Source of the DNA: an uncultured Christensenella sp. | GTDB taxonomy: Bacteria; Bacillota; Clostridia; Christensenellales; DTU072 | Assembly (NCBI GenBank): GCA_905210905.1 | Contig: CAJLYQ010000013.1 | Coordinates: 1-38,139, forward strand | Direction of reading: 5' to 3' | Length of the DNA: 38,139 nt | Part shown: positions 7,569 through 15,968 of the stretch, piece after piece | How positions within the stretch are numbered: the stretch's first letter is position 1 | Layout: each line of letters starts with the position of its first letter | Translations under genes and position numbers: made by a program | The notes under the pieces: generated by a model | What the model was told of the DNA's origin: nothing | The model's database searches: none | Seen by the model: only the letters and a program-made list of their open reading frames with translations

Positions 7569-7962
7569 TATTAAGAAAATTTCTTTTCAAAAACACGGCG
7601 ACGATCGCGGAAATCTAGTAGTAGCGGAATACGGAAAAGAATTCCCTTTCCCGGTTAAACGCGTCTACTATATCTACGGTGTGGCAAGCAATAAAAAACG
7701 CGGATTCCATTCGCACCGCAATCTAGAACAGGTTTATATTGCGATTCACGGCAGTTGTAAGGTTACCTTAACCGACGGAACGGATACTCAAACCGTAACT
7801 TTAAGCGACCCGTCGGAAGGTTTATACATCGGTCACAACGTATGGCGCGAAATATACGACTTCTCCGAAGACGGCGTTTTGCTCGTGCTTGCGTCCGAAG
7901 TATATAAAGAAAGCGACTATATCCGTTCTTACGAAGAATTCCTTAAAGAACTAAAAAAATAA
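7561..7962 (+). CDS. FdtA/QdtA-type dTDP-4-keto-6-deoxyglucose 3,4-ketoisomerase
   Basis: 133 residues, a single cupin (WxcM-like). The segment RVYYIYGV..NKKRGFHSHRNLEQV with His50 and His52 matches the catalytic region of FdtA/QdtA enzymes. YIGHNVWREIYDFSEDGVLLVLAS completes the small beta-barrel. The family moves the keto group of dTDP-4-keto-6-deoxyglucose from C4 to C3, ahead of a transaminase that makes 3-amino-3,6-dideoxyhexoses (Fucp3N or Quip3N). No such aminotransferase lies in this window, so either it is elsewhere or the product differs. The gene ends the operon before a terminator. The exact stereochemistry cannot be told from sequence. Confidence 0.8.
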   Translation: MLDIKKISFQKHGDDRGNLVVAEYGKEFPFPVKRVYYIYGVASNKKRGFHSHRNLEQVYIAIHGSCKVTLTDGTDTQTVTLSDPSEGLYIGHNVWREIYDFSEDGVLLVLASEVYKESDYIRSYEEFLKELKK

Positions 7963-7987
7963 TAAGAATTGTTGCTCTTTTAAGAAA

Positions 7988-8017
7988 AAACCGCCGAAAA
8001 ATCGGCGGTTTATTTTT
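7988..8017. terminator. Bidirectional terminator between convergent sugar operons
   Basis: AAACCGCCGA / TCGGCGGTTT (7988-7997, 8002-8011) with an AAAA loop and T-rich tails on both strands. It separates the rfb operon from the convergent CDP-polyol operon. Confidence 0.85.
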
Positions 8018-8031
8018 AGCGTTTTTATGGT

Positions 8032-9318
8032 TTACAGCCCTTTTCTGATATGGATAAGTTTGCCGTAATCGTTGGTTACGGCGCAAGAAATAACGGCGTT
8101 TACAACTTCGTCGGCATCGAGAAGTTCTCTCGTGTTTATCTTCGTTTTGTGTAATTTTTCGATAAGCGGCGTGTTGATCTTTTCGGGAATAACCGCATTT
8201 ATATATATGTTTTTCTCCGATAAAATTCTGCCCTGACTTTCCACTATGCTGTTAAGCGCGGCTTTTGCCGCAGAGTAATTCGTAAGATTTTCTCTTCCCT
8301 TCGTGGACGAAGAAGAACTCATAACCACGATGTTTACTCTCTTACCCAAAGTTTTTGCGTATTCGATAAGCGCAAGATTAGACTTGAGATTGACGTCGAA
8401 AATCTTGTCGAAACTTTCGGTAAGACCTGCGTCGTCGCTTTCGTATGCCGCCGCAACGTTTATTATTACGTCCGGTTCGAACGGACACGCTTGCACGATT
8501 TTGTCCACGGTGACGTGCAGCAAGTCGAGTTCTTTATGCGACGGCGCAAAATATTTCACGCCGAGTTCGTCGAATTTTTCTTTTATGGCGCAGCCCACTC
8601 CGCCGCTTCCGCCCAAAAGAAGAACGTTCCCGTCTATTTTGCAACGACTGTTTTTTATTGCCGAAACGTGCAAAAAGTTTATTCTCATAAGTTGTTCGGC
8701 AAGGAACAAGTCCTCGGGATAGGTTATTTTGAAATTGAAAGCGGTACTCTTTTTATAAAGGATATTCTTTCCTTTCCGAAGTTGGTTTACTATCGTCGTA
8801 ACCTTAGAATTTTCGTCAAAATCGCCGTAAAGCGCGTCGAAACGAAACGCTTCGGGGGTTTGCACGAGCGAGTACTCTTTTCTGTCGACGTATTCGCCGT
8901 CGTTTTTTATCAGACTGTCGGTTATTTCAGCCGTGGTCGCCACCGCGTCGAATTCGTCGAGTAAACTTACGTACAAAGAAAAAGTTTCTCCGCCGACGAA
9001 CGGGCGCGCACAGTCGTGAAAAACAATTTTTACGTTTTTCCAGTCTTTGTTTTTAACGTATTCGAGCGCGGCTTTTACCGACTTGTTTCTCGTCGCGCCG
9101 CCGCTTACGCAGGTTATGCCGTACTTGTTGGCGATATATCCGCTTTCGTACTCGTTTGCGTCCACCACCGCTATAATCTCGTCGAAACAATCCGCTTCGC
9201 GCATTCCGTGAATGGAGTAATAAATTACTTCTTTACCGTTGAGTTTAAGATATTGTTTGTGGACGGTACTGCGAAACCTTTCGCTCGCTCCTGCCGCCAG
9301 TATTACGCCTACGTTCAT
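8032..9318 (-). CDS. Bifunctional cytidylyltransferase / SDR reductase (CDP-ribitol-type fusion)
   Basis: 428 residues. The N-terminal half (1-215) is an IspD/TarI-like CTP transferase: VILAAGASERF, KQYLKLNGKEV, HDCARPFV, VQTPEAF and KITYPEDL. The C-terminal half (230-428) is a short-chain dehydrogenase: GGSGGVG at 236-242, NVAA at 287-290, a Ser cluster at 334-338 and the YSAAK site with Y348 and K352. This order matches the Haemophilus Acs1/Bcs1 enzymes, which reduce ribulose-5-phosphate and activate ribitol-5-phosphate to CDP-ribitol for capsule or teichoic acid. It starts 9 nt after the HAD gene with TAGGAG upstream. Substrate assignment is by family only; it may use another polyol. Confidence 0.85.
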   Translation of the reverse strand: MNVGVILAAGASERFRSTVHKQYLKLNGKEVIYYSIHGMREADCFDEIIAVVDANEYESGYIANKYGITCVSGGATRNKSVKAALEYVKNKDWKNVKIVFHDCARPFVGGETFSLYVSLLDEFDAVATTAEITDSLIKNDGEYVDRKEYSLVQTPEAFRFDALYGDFDENSKVTTIVNQLRKGKNILYKKSTAFNFKITYPEDLFLAEQLMRINFLHVSAIKNSRCKIDGNVLLLGGSGGVGCAIKEKFDELGVKYFAPSHKELDLLHVTVDKIVQACPFEPDVIINVAAAYESDDAGLTESFDKIFDVNLKSNLALIEYAKTLGKRVNIVVMSSSSSTKGRENLTNYSAAKAALNSIVESQGRILSEKNIYINAVIPEKINTPLIEKLHKTKINTRELLDADEVVNAVISCAVTNDYGKLIHIRKGL

Positions 9319-9327
9319 TCCTATCTC

Positions 9328-10047
9328 CTAATCGATTATTCCCTTTTCCGTCAAAAGTTCACCGAGCGTCCTGTAGTCGGTGACGGCGATATAATCCACT
9401 CCGCCGAGTTTTATCTGCTCGTCGTTGCCGCCTTTTTTGAAATCGTCGCCCAAAAACAGTATCTCGTCTTTTTCTACGCCCTTTTCTTTCGCGTAGTTCA
9501 TTAACGCTTTATACTTGTCGTAATCTTTGGAAACAATATCAAATGAAGACGAACCGCCGATAAAACAGTTGTAATCCTTAAAAACGCCTGCGACCTTGTC
9601 GTAAATTTTGCTTCGTTTTTCCCCTTTGGGATCGAACGCAAGTTTGTCGCAAAGCGCGGCTTTCGTGCCGAGAATGGGAAAAGTAACCGCTCCCGACGCG
9701 TGGAACTCCACGTTGTCCCCGACGTAATCGGTATAACCCGTTTCTTTTCTCAGCCTCGTTACCGCTTTTTCGAAAAAGTCGCGGTCCGCTACGTAACTGT
9801 CCGTCCGTACCGTCCTGAACTCGCCGTTTTCCACGACGGAAAACTGCATTCCGTAGTTTCCGATAATATCGATCGGATACTCGTTCATTTGATTGTAAAT
9901 TCTGTGGCTGTCGCCTGCCCCGACCATAACGAGCCTATATCTTTTTTTCAGTTCGTTAAGCACGGCGGTATTTTTTTCGTCAAGGGCGGATTTATGCTGA
10001 GTAAGCGTTCCGTCCAGATCCATCGCTATAAGTTTGTATTTATTCAT
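9328..10047 (-). CDS. HAD-superfamily (IIB) phosphatase, phosphomannomutase-like
   Basis: 239 residues. The N-terminal DLDGTLT (10-16) is HAD motif I with nucleophile Asp10, VMVGAGDSHR gives motif II and FLGDDFKKGGND gives motif IV. GNYGMQ and VEFHASGAVTFPILG resemble the cap region of eukaryotic-type phosphomannomutases and related HAD-IIB hydrolases. It overlaps the upstream cytidylyltransferase by 8 nt and is followed 9 nt later by the fusion enzyme. It should therefore act on a sugar- or polyol-phosphate in the same CDP-activation pathway, as a mutase or phosphatase. The precise substrate is unknown. Confidence 0.8.
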   Translation of the reverse strand: MNKYKLIAMDLDGTLTQHKSALDEKNTAVLNELKKRYRLVMVGAGDSHRIYNQMNEYPIDIIGNYGMQFSVVENGEFRTVRTDSYVADRDFFEKAVTRLRKETGYTDYVGDNVEFHASGAVTFPILGTKAALCDKLAFDPKGEKRSKIYDKVAGVFKDYNCFIGGSSSFDIVSKDYDKYKALMNYAKEKGVEKDEILFLGDDFKKGGNDEQIKLGGVDYIAVTDYRTLGELLTEKGIID

Positions 10048-10675
10048 CTTCGTTCATCATCGCTTCGCAATACGCAAGGTCTTGCGGATAAGTAATTTTA
10101 TAGTTGTTCGTAAAATCGAAGTTTATATAAAGCGTAGAGCCTTCGGGCATTTGCTGATTAGTCGCAGTAAGCGGCGAATTCTCGTCAAAGTTGGCGTTTA
10201 GTATCCCGAAATTGAACGCTTCGGGAGCCTGAATAAGGTAATAGTCCTTTCTGTTAACAGAATGAGCGTAGAAACAACCCAGACTGTCTACAATTCTTTG
10301 CCCGGTGATTACGGCGTCGTAAGAATCGAGTTTTTCAAAATAAAAATCGATAATTTCGGCTTTCACCATAGGCCGAGCCGCTTCGAGAATAATAACTTTT
10401 TCGCAATCGCCGCGTTCTTCGATAAAACGCAAAGCATTTTTCAGCGACGCGTTTCTCGTGTCGCCGTTGGGGACGGTTTTCACTCCGTATTCGCGCCTTA
10501 TTCGTTCTGCGTAATCGTCGTGACATACCACGATTATTTCGTCCGCTTTGCTTTTTTTAAGCGCGTTTATCGCATAAGCGAGAACTTCTTTTCCGTTGAT
10601 TTTCAGGTACTGTTTCGGGACGTTCGCGCCGAATCTCGTACCCGTACCGCCGGACAAAATTACTCCTACGTTCAT
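10040..10675 (-). CDS. IspD/TarI-family cytidylyltransferase
   Basis: 211 residues. VILSGGTGTRFG, the catalytic PKQYLKINGKEVL, DTRNASLKNAL, LEAARPMV and IQAPEAFNFG follow the order of 2-C-methylerythritol-4-P and ribitol-5-P cytidylyltransferases. Context (HAD phosphatase and a cytidylyltransferase-SDR fusion downstream) favours a CDP-polyol over an isoprenoid role. It resembles the N-terminal half of the fusion but is clearly divergent (SGGTGTRF versus AAGASERF), so the two may activate different substrates. AAGGAAG precedes the ATG, and the gene has its own consensus promoter. Confidence 0.85.
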   Translation of the reverse strand: MNVGVILSGGTGTRFGANVPKQYLKINGKEVLAYAINALKKSKADEIIVVCHDDYAERIRREYGVKTVPNGDTRNASLKNALRFIEERGDCEKVIILEAARPMVKAEIIDFYFEKLDSYDAVITGQRIVDSLGCFYAHSVNRKDYYLIQAPEAFNFGILNANFDENSPLTATNQQMPEGSTLYINFDFTNNYKITYPQDLAYCEAMMNEDE

Positions 10676-10693
10676 TGTTTTTTCTTCCTTTAT

Positions 10694-12019
10694 TTACGTT
10701 AAAACATAAATTATTATATTATTAAACGGTCGGTTTGTCAATCGGTCCGTTCTCTGCGACGGGGCTTTCGGTTCGTTGCGTTTACGCATAAGGAAAATCG
10801 CAAGGAAGACTATTGCCGCGGCTAGTTGGGCGGAAACCGAAAGGGCGATCATCGCTATTTTCGACTTGTCGTAAAGTATTCCCGTGACGTAACTCCCCAC
10901 GAACCAAGCCGCGCCGAAACAGAGTTGGAACACTCCGTACCCGAACGAACGGTTGTTTTTCCCGGTAAGGGTCGCTATTGCGGATTTCATTACCGACTCC
11001 TGCGCACCCATACCCACGCCCCACATAATCACGCCGACGATGAGCCAGGCAAGGCTGTCCGTAAAGAACACGAGCAAGGCAAACGGAGCGGAAAGCAGTG
11101 CGGAGATAAACAAGGTAAGGAAGTTCTTTTTGTCGTACAAAAATCCGAATATGAGCGCGGCGAAAGCGTCCGCAAGCATCGCTCCGGAATAAAGCAAGGG
11201 TAAGTAATCCGTCGGAACGAGATCTCTCGTCGTTTCAAACGCCGTAATAAGCGGAAAATCGATAAACCCTATGGCAATCAGGCACGCACCGACGAGATAG
11301 ACGATATACGCCTTTTTCAAGCCGACTTTGGTATGTTCGGGCTTTTCTTTCTCGTATTCGTCCGGGTGCGGAAACTTACGTTTCGACGCAAACAGGAGCG
11401 CAACGCACGCAAGCGCGGGAACTGCAAGAACGGCAAAACAAATACAATAGCGTTTGTACTCTGACATATCTCTCGTCGCAAGCATAACGAAGAACAAAAT
11501 CGTCGGTCCTAAAAACGCTCCTATCTGATCGACGAATTCGAGTATTGCAAAACCCCTGCCTTCGCCTTTTTCGCTTGCGGCAAAAGAAACCATCGTGTCT
11601 TTGGCGGGTTTTTTAATCGCATTGCCGACTTTGCCGGCAAGGATCAGACCGCACGCAAGCAACCAGCCGTTTTCCGGAACGAGCGCGAGGAAGGGTATAA
11701 GAAGCAAATCGATGGCATAGCCGACGATCGTCATCACCCAGTAATTTTTCTTTTTGTCGGCGATATACCCGGTCAAAAGCCGTAATCCGTACCCTATAAG
11801 CGTACCCATTCCGGAAACGAAACCTATCGCCGTACCGGACGCGCCCAAAAGCGTAAGATACGCTCCGCTTATTCCCGACGCGCCTTCGTGCGTCATATCG
11901 GACAGCAAACTCACTATGCCCATAAACGTTATGAACATCGTCGCGTTCGCTATCGGTTTTTTCCTTTTTTCGTTCAAAGAATTTTTCATTTTTCCTTCTT
12001 TTCTACAGAAAAAATTCAT
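10694..12019 (-). CDS. MFS transporter, 12 TM
   Basis: 441 residues from the ATG at 12017-12019, chosen for AAGGA at 7-nt spacing; an ATG at 11989 is a possible alternative. About twelve hydrophobic segments are visible. The N-half SLLSDMTHEGASGISGAYLTLLGASGTAIGF, then GYIADKKKNYW, fits the loop 2-3 region of the major facilitator superfamily, and a central cytosolic loop (PDEYEKEKPEHTK) divides the halves. Substrate is unknown; drug or metabolite export is common in such stand-alone MFS genes. The last 25 or so residues are polar and overlap the promoter of the next operon, so the true C-terminus may be only loosely constrained. Its own promoter lies at 12047-12075. Confidence 0.85.
   Translation of the reverse strand: MNFFCRKEGKMKNSLNEKRKKPIANATMFITFMGIVSLLSDMTHEGASGISGAYLTLLGASGTAIGFVSGMGTLIGYGLRLLTGYIADKKKNYWVMTIVGYAIDLLLIPFLALVPENGWLLACGLILAGKVGNAIKKPAKDTMVSFAASEKGEGRGFAILEFVDQIGAFLGPTILFFVMLATRDMSEYKRYCICFAVLAVPALACVALLFASKRKFPHPDEYEKEKPEHTKVGLKKAYIVYLVGACLIAIGFIDFPLITAFETTRDLVPTDYLPLLYSGAMLADAFAALIFGFLYDKKNFLTLFISALLSAPFALLVFFTDSLAWLIVGVIMWGVGMGAQESVMKSAIATLTGKNNRSFGYGVFQLCFGAAWFVGSYVTGILYDKSKIAMIALSVSAQLAAAIVFLAIFLMRKRNEPKAPSQRTDRLTNRPFNNIIIYVLT
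10713..10741 (-). promoter_or_regulatory. Consensus sigma-A promoter of the CDP-polyol operon
   Basis: On the minus strand TTGACA (10741-10736), an exact 17-bp spacer and TATAAT (10718-10713). It lies within the last codons of the upstream MFS gene, 38 nt before the cytidylyltransferase ATG, so this operon can be expressed apart from the transporter. Confidence 0.9.
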
Positions 12020-12046
12020 TTCTTCTTCCTTATCCCAACTCAAAAG

Positions 12047-12075
12047 ATTATAACGCTTTTATCTCGTTTCCGCAA
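12047..12075 (-). promoter_or_regulatory. Promoter of the MFS gene
   Basis: Minus strand: TTGCGG (12075-12070), 17-bp spacer, TATAAT (12052-12047), 27 nt before the chosen ATG. The -10 is perfect and the -35 is partial. Confidence 0.65.
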
Positions 12076-12092
12076 TACGTATCGTTAAATAC

Positions 12093-12131
12093 GAACGAAA
12101 AAACGGAGCGAGAAGGGTTCTCGCTCCGTTT
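12093..12131 (-). terminator. Strong terminator of the SLC45-like transporter gene
   Basis: A 14-bp uninterrupted stem (12101-12114 with 12118-12131) closes a GGG loop and is followed on the minus strand by a T-rich tail. It starts about 20 nt beyond the transporter stop codon. Confidence 0.85.
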
Positions 12132-12151
12132 GGGGTTTTTGTTAAGTGAAA

Positions 12152-14059
12152 TTACTTCGCCGCTACCGCTTTGACTGCTTTTTTCGCTTCGGTTTTCGCG
12201 ACGTAGTCGGGTGCTTCGCCGTGTTTAACGAACAGCATCATTACCGCGCCGATCGCGATGCAGATCGCCGAGAAGATGAACAACGAACTGCCGCCGCCGA
12301 TATAGTCCATTACCAGACCGCCGAAGATAGGTCCGAGCGTTTGCGCAGACATCGTAGCGATATAGTAGATACCCGTAAACTTACCGATGTCTTCGGGAGA
12401 AGAAACTTCGAGAACCATCGGGAGCGTGTTAACGTTGGCAAAGATAAGACCGAATCCGGATACCATATAGCATACCATAAATACGATCGTCGCCGCGTCT
12501 TTCGCCGCGCCTACGCAGCAAGCGACGAGTACGTAACTCAGTATCGCCAAACCGAAACCGAATACTATCGACCAACGACGGCCGACCTTTCTCGCCATCA
12601 TACCTACCGGTATAAATCCGATTGCCGCAACGACAAGGGACGCACCGCTTACTATGGACGCTATACCCGTGCTCGTTCCTAAGAACTTAACGCAGTAAAT
12701 AGGCATATTGTTGCTGATAGCGTAGTATCCGATAAACCACATAAAGATTGCTCCGAGTATAAGCAAGAAACTCGTCATCTTCGATTTTCCGTATTGCTGG
12801 AACATATTCAGTTTTACTTTCTTGTTCTGTTCCGCTACGCTTTCTTCTTCTTCCTTTTCTTCGTATACGGGAAGTCCGTATTCTTTGCAAAGGTCGTTAC
12901 ATTCTCTTACCCATTTCTTTTCTTTAACCATAAGAATGAACATTCCGAGAACGAGCGCAAGCGCGCCTGCCATCGTACCGAAGATTATCCAGTACTGAGA
13001 AGAAAGGGAAAGTTTTCCGTCGAACATAAACGTTACGGTATAAATAAGGAATCCGATACCGCCGCCTACGCCGCCGATAAGGTTTATCATAGCGTTGCCC
13101 GGGCTTCTCAACGGAGAAGGCGTTACGTCGGGCATAAGGGAAACCGCAGGGGTTCTGATAACCGTTTGCGCAAGTATTATGAGAAGAAGCGCAATAAGGA
13201 AGAACGCAAAGTATCCCCAGTTAACTTCGTTGTTTACCGATTTGGAAATAAAATCGTTTGCCGCGCTGGAAACGTACTGATTGTACGGAAGAGCGGTTTT
13301 TTCGTTGATTCTATTGTATTCTTCTTCGGTTATATTTTTCGAAACCGACGTAACTTTGCCGTCTTCGATGTCAACGGTGGTCTTGGTAAACTTACCTTTA
13401 CCGATAACGCCCATAACCTTGCCGTTGCCGATCTGTACGTCGTACAGGCTTACGAAAAATTCTTTCGCGTCGGCGGGATGATCTTTTTTGAGTTTGTCGA
13501 AGTCAACCTTCTTGATGTGCGAATAATTACCCGCTTCCGCTTCTTCGAACCATTCCGCAAGAAGTTTGTTACGAGTGGTTTCTTTGCCGGTTTCGGGGTT
13601 AATGAACGGATGATCGCCGTTATCCATAGCAAAGTACGCTTCGTACTTATCTCTTATCTGCGTGCTGCTTCCGAGTTGGTTGGAAACGGATAAAGGTACG
13701 AGTATCATCGCGATAATGGTAACTACCGTACCTATTACGATGAACGGCGTACGACGACCGAACTTTTTACCGAGTTTACTTCTGCCCGATTTATCGCTTA
13801 TTTTACCGAAAACGGGAAGGAGTACCATACACATCGCGCTCGCTATACCGACGATTACGTTACGAACGGTATTGCTGAAACCGAACGCCTGATCGAGCAA
13901 AAGCGGCACCACGAAATTGTAAACCGTCCAGAAAATCATAACGACGGCAAAGCCCAAACCTACTTTGAGCGTTTGCGGATAGTTAAGTTTCAAATCCGCG
14001 GGATTTTTGGTAGCGGGCTTAACTTCGTCGGTCACAACGACGTTTTCCTTTTCTTCCAT
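12152..14059 (-). CDS. SLC45/GPH-like MFS sugar transporter with a large extracytoplasmic insertion
   Basis: 635 residues, against about 430-480 for usual relatives. A polar N-terminal tail is followed by TM segments with GKISDKSGRSKLGKKFGRRTPF, the loop 2-3 signature of the glycoside/SLC45-type MFS. TM3 (about 105-123) is followed by roughly 155 hydrophilic residues (about 125-279), then TM4 and LMPDVTPSPLRSPGNA. The insertion should face outside and contains FFVSLYDVQIGNGKVMG...DIEDGKVTSVSKNIT, which looks folded and not repetitive. A second, cytosolic loop (about 390-430) is Glu/Lys-rich. AGGAGG precedes the ATG and a TTGACA promoter lies upstream. Sugar import is the likely role; the substrate is unknown. 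Confidence 0.85.
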   Translation of the reverse strand: MEEKENVVVTDEVKPATKNPADLKLNYPQTLKVGLGFAVVMIFWTVYNFVVPLLLDQAFGFSNTVRNVIVGIASAMCMVLLPVFGKISDKSGRSKLGKKFGRRTPFIVIGTVVTIIAMILVPLSVSNQLGSSTQIRDKYEAYFAMDNGDHPFINPETGKETTRNKLLAEWFEEAEAGNYSHIKKVDFDKLKKDHPADAKEFFVSLYDVQIGNGKVMGVIGKGKFTKTTVDIEDGKVTSVSKNITEEEYNRINEKTALPYNQYVSSAANDFISKSVNNEVNWGYFAFFLIALLLIILAQTVIRTPAVSLMPDVTPSPLRSPGNAMINLIGGVGGGIGFLIYTVTFMFDGKLSLSSQYWIIFGTMAGALALVLGMFILMVKEKKWVRECNDLCKEYGLPVYEEKEEEESVAEQNKKVKLNMFQQYGKSKMTSFLLILGAIFMWFIGYYAISNNMPIYCVKFLGTSTGIASIVSGASLVVAAIGFIPVGMMARKVGRRWSIVFGFGLAILSYVLVACCVGAAKDAATIVFMVCYMVSGFGLIFANVNTLPMVLEVSSPEDIGKFTGIYYIATMSAQTLGPIFGGLVMDYIGGGSSLFIFSAICIAIGAVMMLFVKHGEAPDYVAKTEAKKAVKAVAAK

Positions 14060-14110
14060 TTAGTTTGCCTCCTAAGTCAGTATTATAATTATAAAAAAAT
14101 AACCTATATA

Positions 14111-14139
14111 AGTTTAACCGACATCCTTTCTTTTGTCAA
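14111..14139 (-). promoter_or_regulatory. Promoter of the SLC45-like transporter gene
   Basis: Minus strand TTGACA (14139-14134), 17-bp spacer, TAAACT (14116-14111). The leader down to the ATG is AT-rich and ends with AGGAGG. Confidence 0.65.
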
Positions 14140-14200
14140 TACGCAAAATTCCGCCCGGCGGCGAAAAAAACGCCGCATCGTCTTACTTTTCGGCAAAGAA

Positions 14201-14227
14201 AAAAGCGGAATCCGCCGTTCCGCTTTC
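14201..14227 (-). terminator. Terminator after argS
   Basis: AAGCGGAA (14203-14210) and TTCCGCTT (14218-14225) pair around a 7-nt loop; on the minus strand the stem is followed by a run of T. It separates the smpB-argS operon from the transporter gene. Confidence 0.75.
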
Positions 14228-14267
14228 GTTTTTCGTTTTGCCGTTCGCTTTTAACGATTTGTTCTCG

Positions 14268-15968
14268 TTACATTTTTTCGGGCGCGTCTATTCCGAGAAG
14301 TCGCAGACCGTCTTCCAGAACGACGTGAACGGCGTTGACGAGCATCGCTCTTGCGTTCTTCACGCCTTCTTCTTCGTTGGCGATTCTGTGCGCCAGATAG
14401 AACCTGTTAAACTCTTTGCAGAGTTCTACGAGATATCTTGCCAGACAGCACGGCTCGTACTTTTTCGCCGCGTCGCGCAGAACCGAAGTATACGCCGCAA
14501 GACGCGCAGCTACCGCTTCGCTTTCCGGATTGTCGATTCCGGCAAAATCCGCTTTGCTTTCGTCGAATCCGCCCGCTTTTTCGATAAGGCTTATGCATCT
14601 CGCGTTGGTATACTGAACGTAAGGCGCGGTTTCGCCGTCGAAATTAAGCACTTTGTCGTAACTGAAAACTATGTCTTTGATCCTGTTGTTGTACAACGTG
14701 GAGAAAACGACCGCTCCCACGCCGACTTTTTCCGCAACTTCGCGTTTGTTTTCCAGATTCGGGTTCTTCTCCGATATAATCTCGTAACTTTTCTCGACCG
14801 CCTTGTCGAGCGCGTCGCGCAAAAGCACGACTTTGCCCTTTCTCGTACTCATCGCGCCGTCTTCCAGACTGACTATACCGAACGCTACGTGAACCATATC
14901 TTTCGCCCAGTCCTTGCCGAGAAGTTCCAGCACCTTAAAAACTTGTCTGAAATGCAGATTCTGCTGATACGCCACGACGTAAAGGCACTTGTCGAAGTCG
15001 TACGTGTTCTTTCTGTAATACGCCGCCGCAAGATCACGCGTCGCGTACAAAGTCGCTCCGTCTTTTTTCACGAGCAGGCACGGCGGCATTCCGTAAGGAG
15101 TAAGGTCCACGACTTTCGCTCCGTCGCTTTCCACGAGCAAGCCTTTTTCCGTGAGTTCGTCGAGAACGGGTTGCATTTTGTCGTTGTAAAACGATTCCCC
15201 GTTATAACTGTCGAACCTGATATGCAGCCTGTCGTAAATCTTCTGCACTTCCTTAAGCGTGATGTCTTTGAACAAGCCGAAAAGTTCGGTCGCTTCCTTG
15301 TCGCCGTCTTCTATCTTCTTGAAATACGCTCTTGCCTCGTCGTCGAGTTCGGGGTGAAGTTCCGCTTCCGCGTGGAACTTAACGTAAATTTCCGTAAGCG
15401 CGTCCATACCGCGTTTTTCGAGTTCTTCATAACTGCACCACTTCTTAAACGCTACGATTAGTTTCCCGAACTGCGTTCCCCAGTCACCCAAATGGTTAAT
15501 TCCGACGCATTTGTATCCGAGTTTTTCGTATATCTTATACAGGCTGCCGCCGAGAACCGTGGTAAACAAATGCCCTATATGGAAAGGCTTTGCGATGTTT
15601 ACCGAAGAGTAATCGAGGCAGATCGTTTTGCCTTTGCCGTCGTCGGTTTTGCCGTAGTCGCTTCCTTCGCGGCAGATTTTTTTAACGGTATTTTCCGCGC
15701 CCGATTTTCTGTCGGTGAAAAAGTTAAGATAGCCGTTTACAGCCACGACTTTAACGAGGTCGCCTTGCGGCGTTTGGATTTTGTCCGCTATTTCCTGCGC
15801 GATAACCGCCGGGCTTTTGCGTAAAAGTTTTGCAAAGCGAAAACACGGCAGCGTGTAGTCGCCGTTGCTCCTTTCCGGCGGAACGGTAATCAAAGAAGCG
15901 AGTTCTTCCTTGCTTACTCCTTCTATTTCGATAAGTTCCGCCAAAGCGGCTCTTCTCTCGTCCGTCAT
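14268..15968 (-). CDS. argS: Arginyl-tRNA synthetase
   Basis: 566 residues, the usual class Ia ArgRS length. It has the N-terminal add-1 domain, VNIAKPFHIGHLFTT (HIGH-type ATP site), GDWGTQFGKL, a YATRDLAAA segment and the KMSKS-equivalent MSTRKGKVV. The C-terminal anticodon-binding DALR domain ends EDGLRLLGI. It charges tRNA-Arg. The ATG overlaps the recF stop by 4 nt (ATGA), so it is the last gene of the smpB-metY-metA-recF-argS run and is followed by a terminator. I see no T-box leader. Confidence 0.97.
   Translation of the reverse strand: MTDERRAALAELIEIEGVSKEELASLITVPPERSNGDYTLPCFRFAKLLRKSPAVIAQEIADKIQTPQGDLVKVVAVNGYLNFFTDRKSGAENTVKKICREGSDYGKTDDGKGKTICLDYSSVNIAKPFHIGHLFTTVLGGSLYKIYEKLGYKCVGINHLGDWGTQFGKLIVAFKKWCSYEELEKRGMDALTEIYVKFHAEAELHPELDDEARAYFKKIEDGDKEATELFGLFKDITLKEVQKIYDRLHIRFDSYNGESFYNDKMQPVLDELTEKGLLVESDGAKVVDLTPYGMPPCLLVKKDGATLYATRDLAAAYYRKNTYDFDKCLYVVAYQQNLHFRQVFKVLELLGKDWAKDMVHVAFGIVSLEDGAMSTRKGKVVLLRDALDKAVEKSYEIISEKNPNLENKREVAEKVGVGAVVFSTLYNNRIKDIVFSYDKVLNFDGETAPYVQYTNARCISLIEKAGGFDESKADFAGIDNPESEAVAARLAAYTSVLRDAAKKYEPCCLARYLVELCKEFNRFYLAHRIANEEEGVKNARAMLVNAVHVVLEDGLRLLGIDAPEKM

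Noticed and set aside
14133..15461. 442-codon plus-strand frame opposite argS
   Set aside because: It is a shadow of argS with the same antisense composition bias and no family resemblance.
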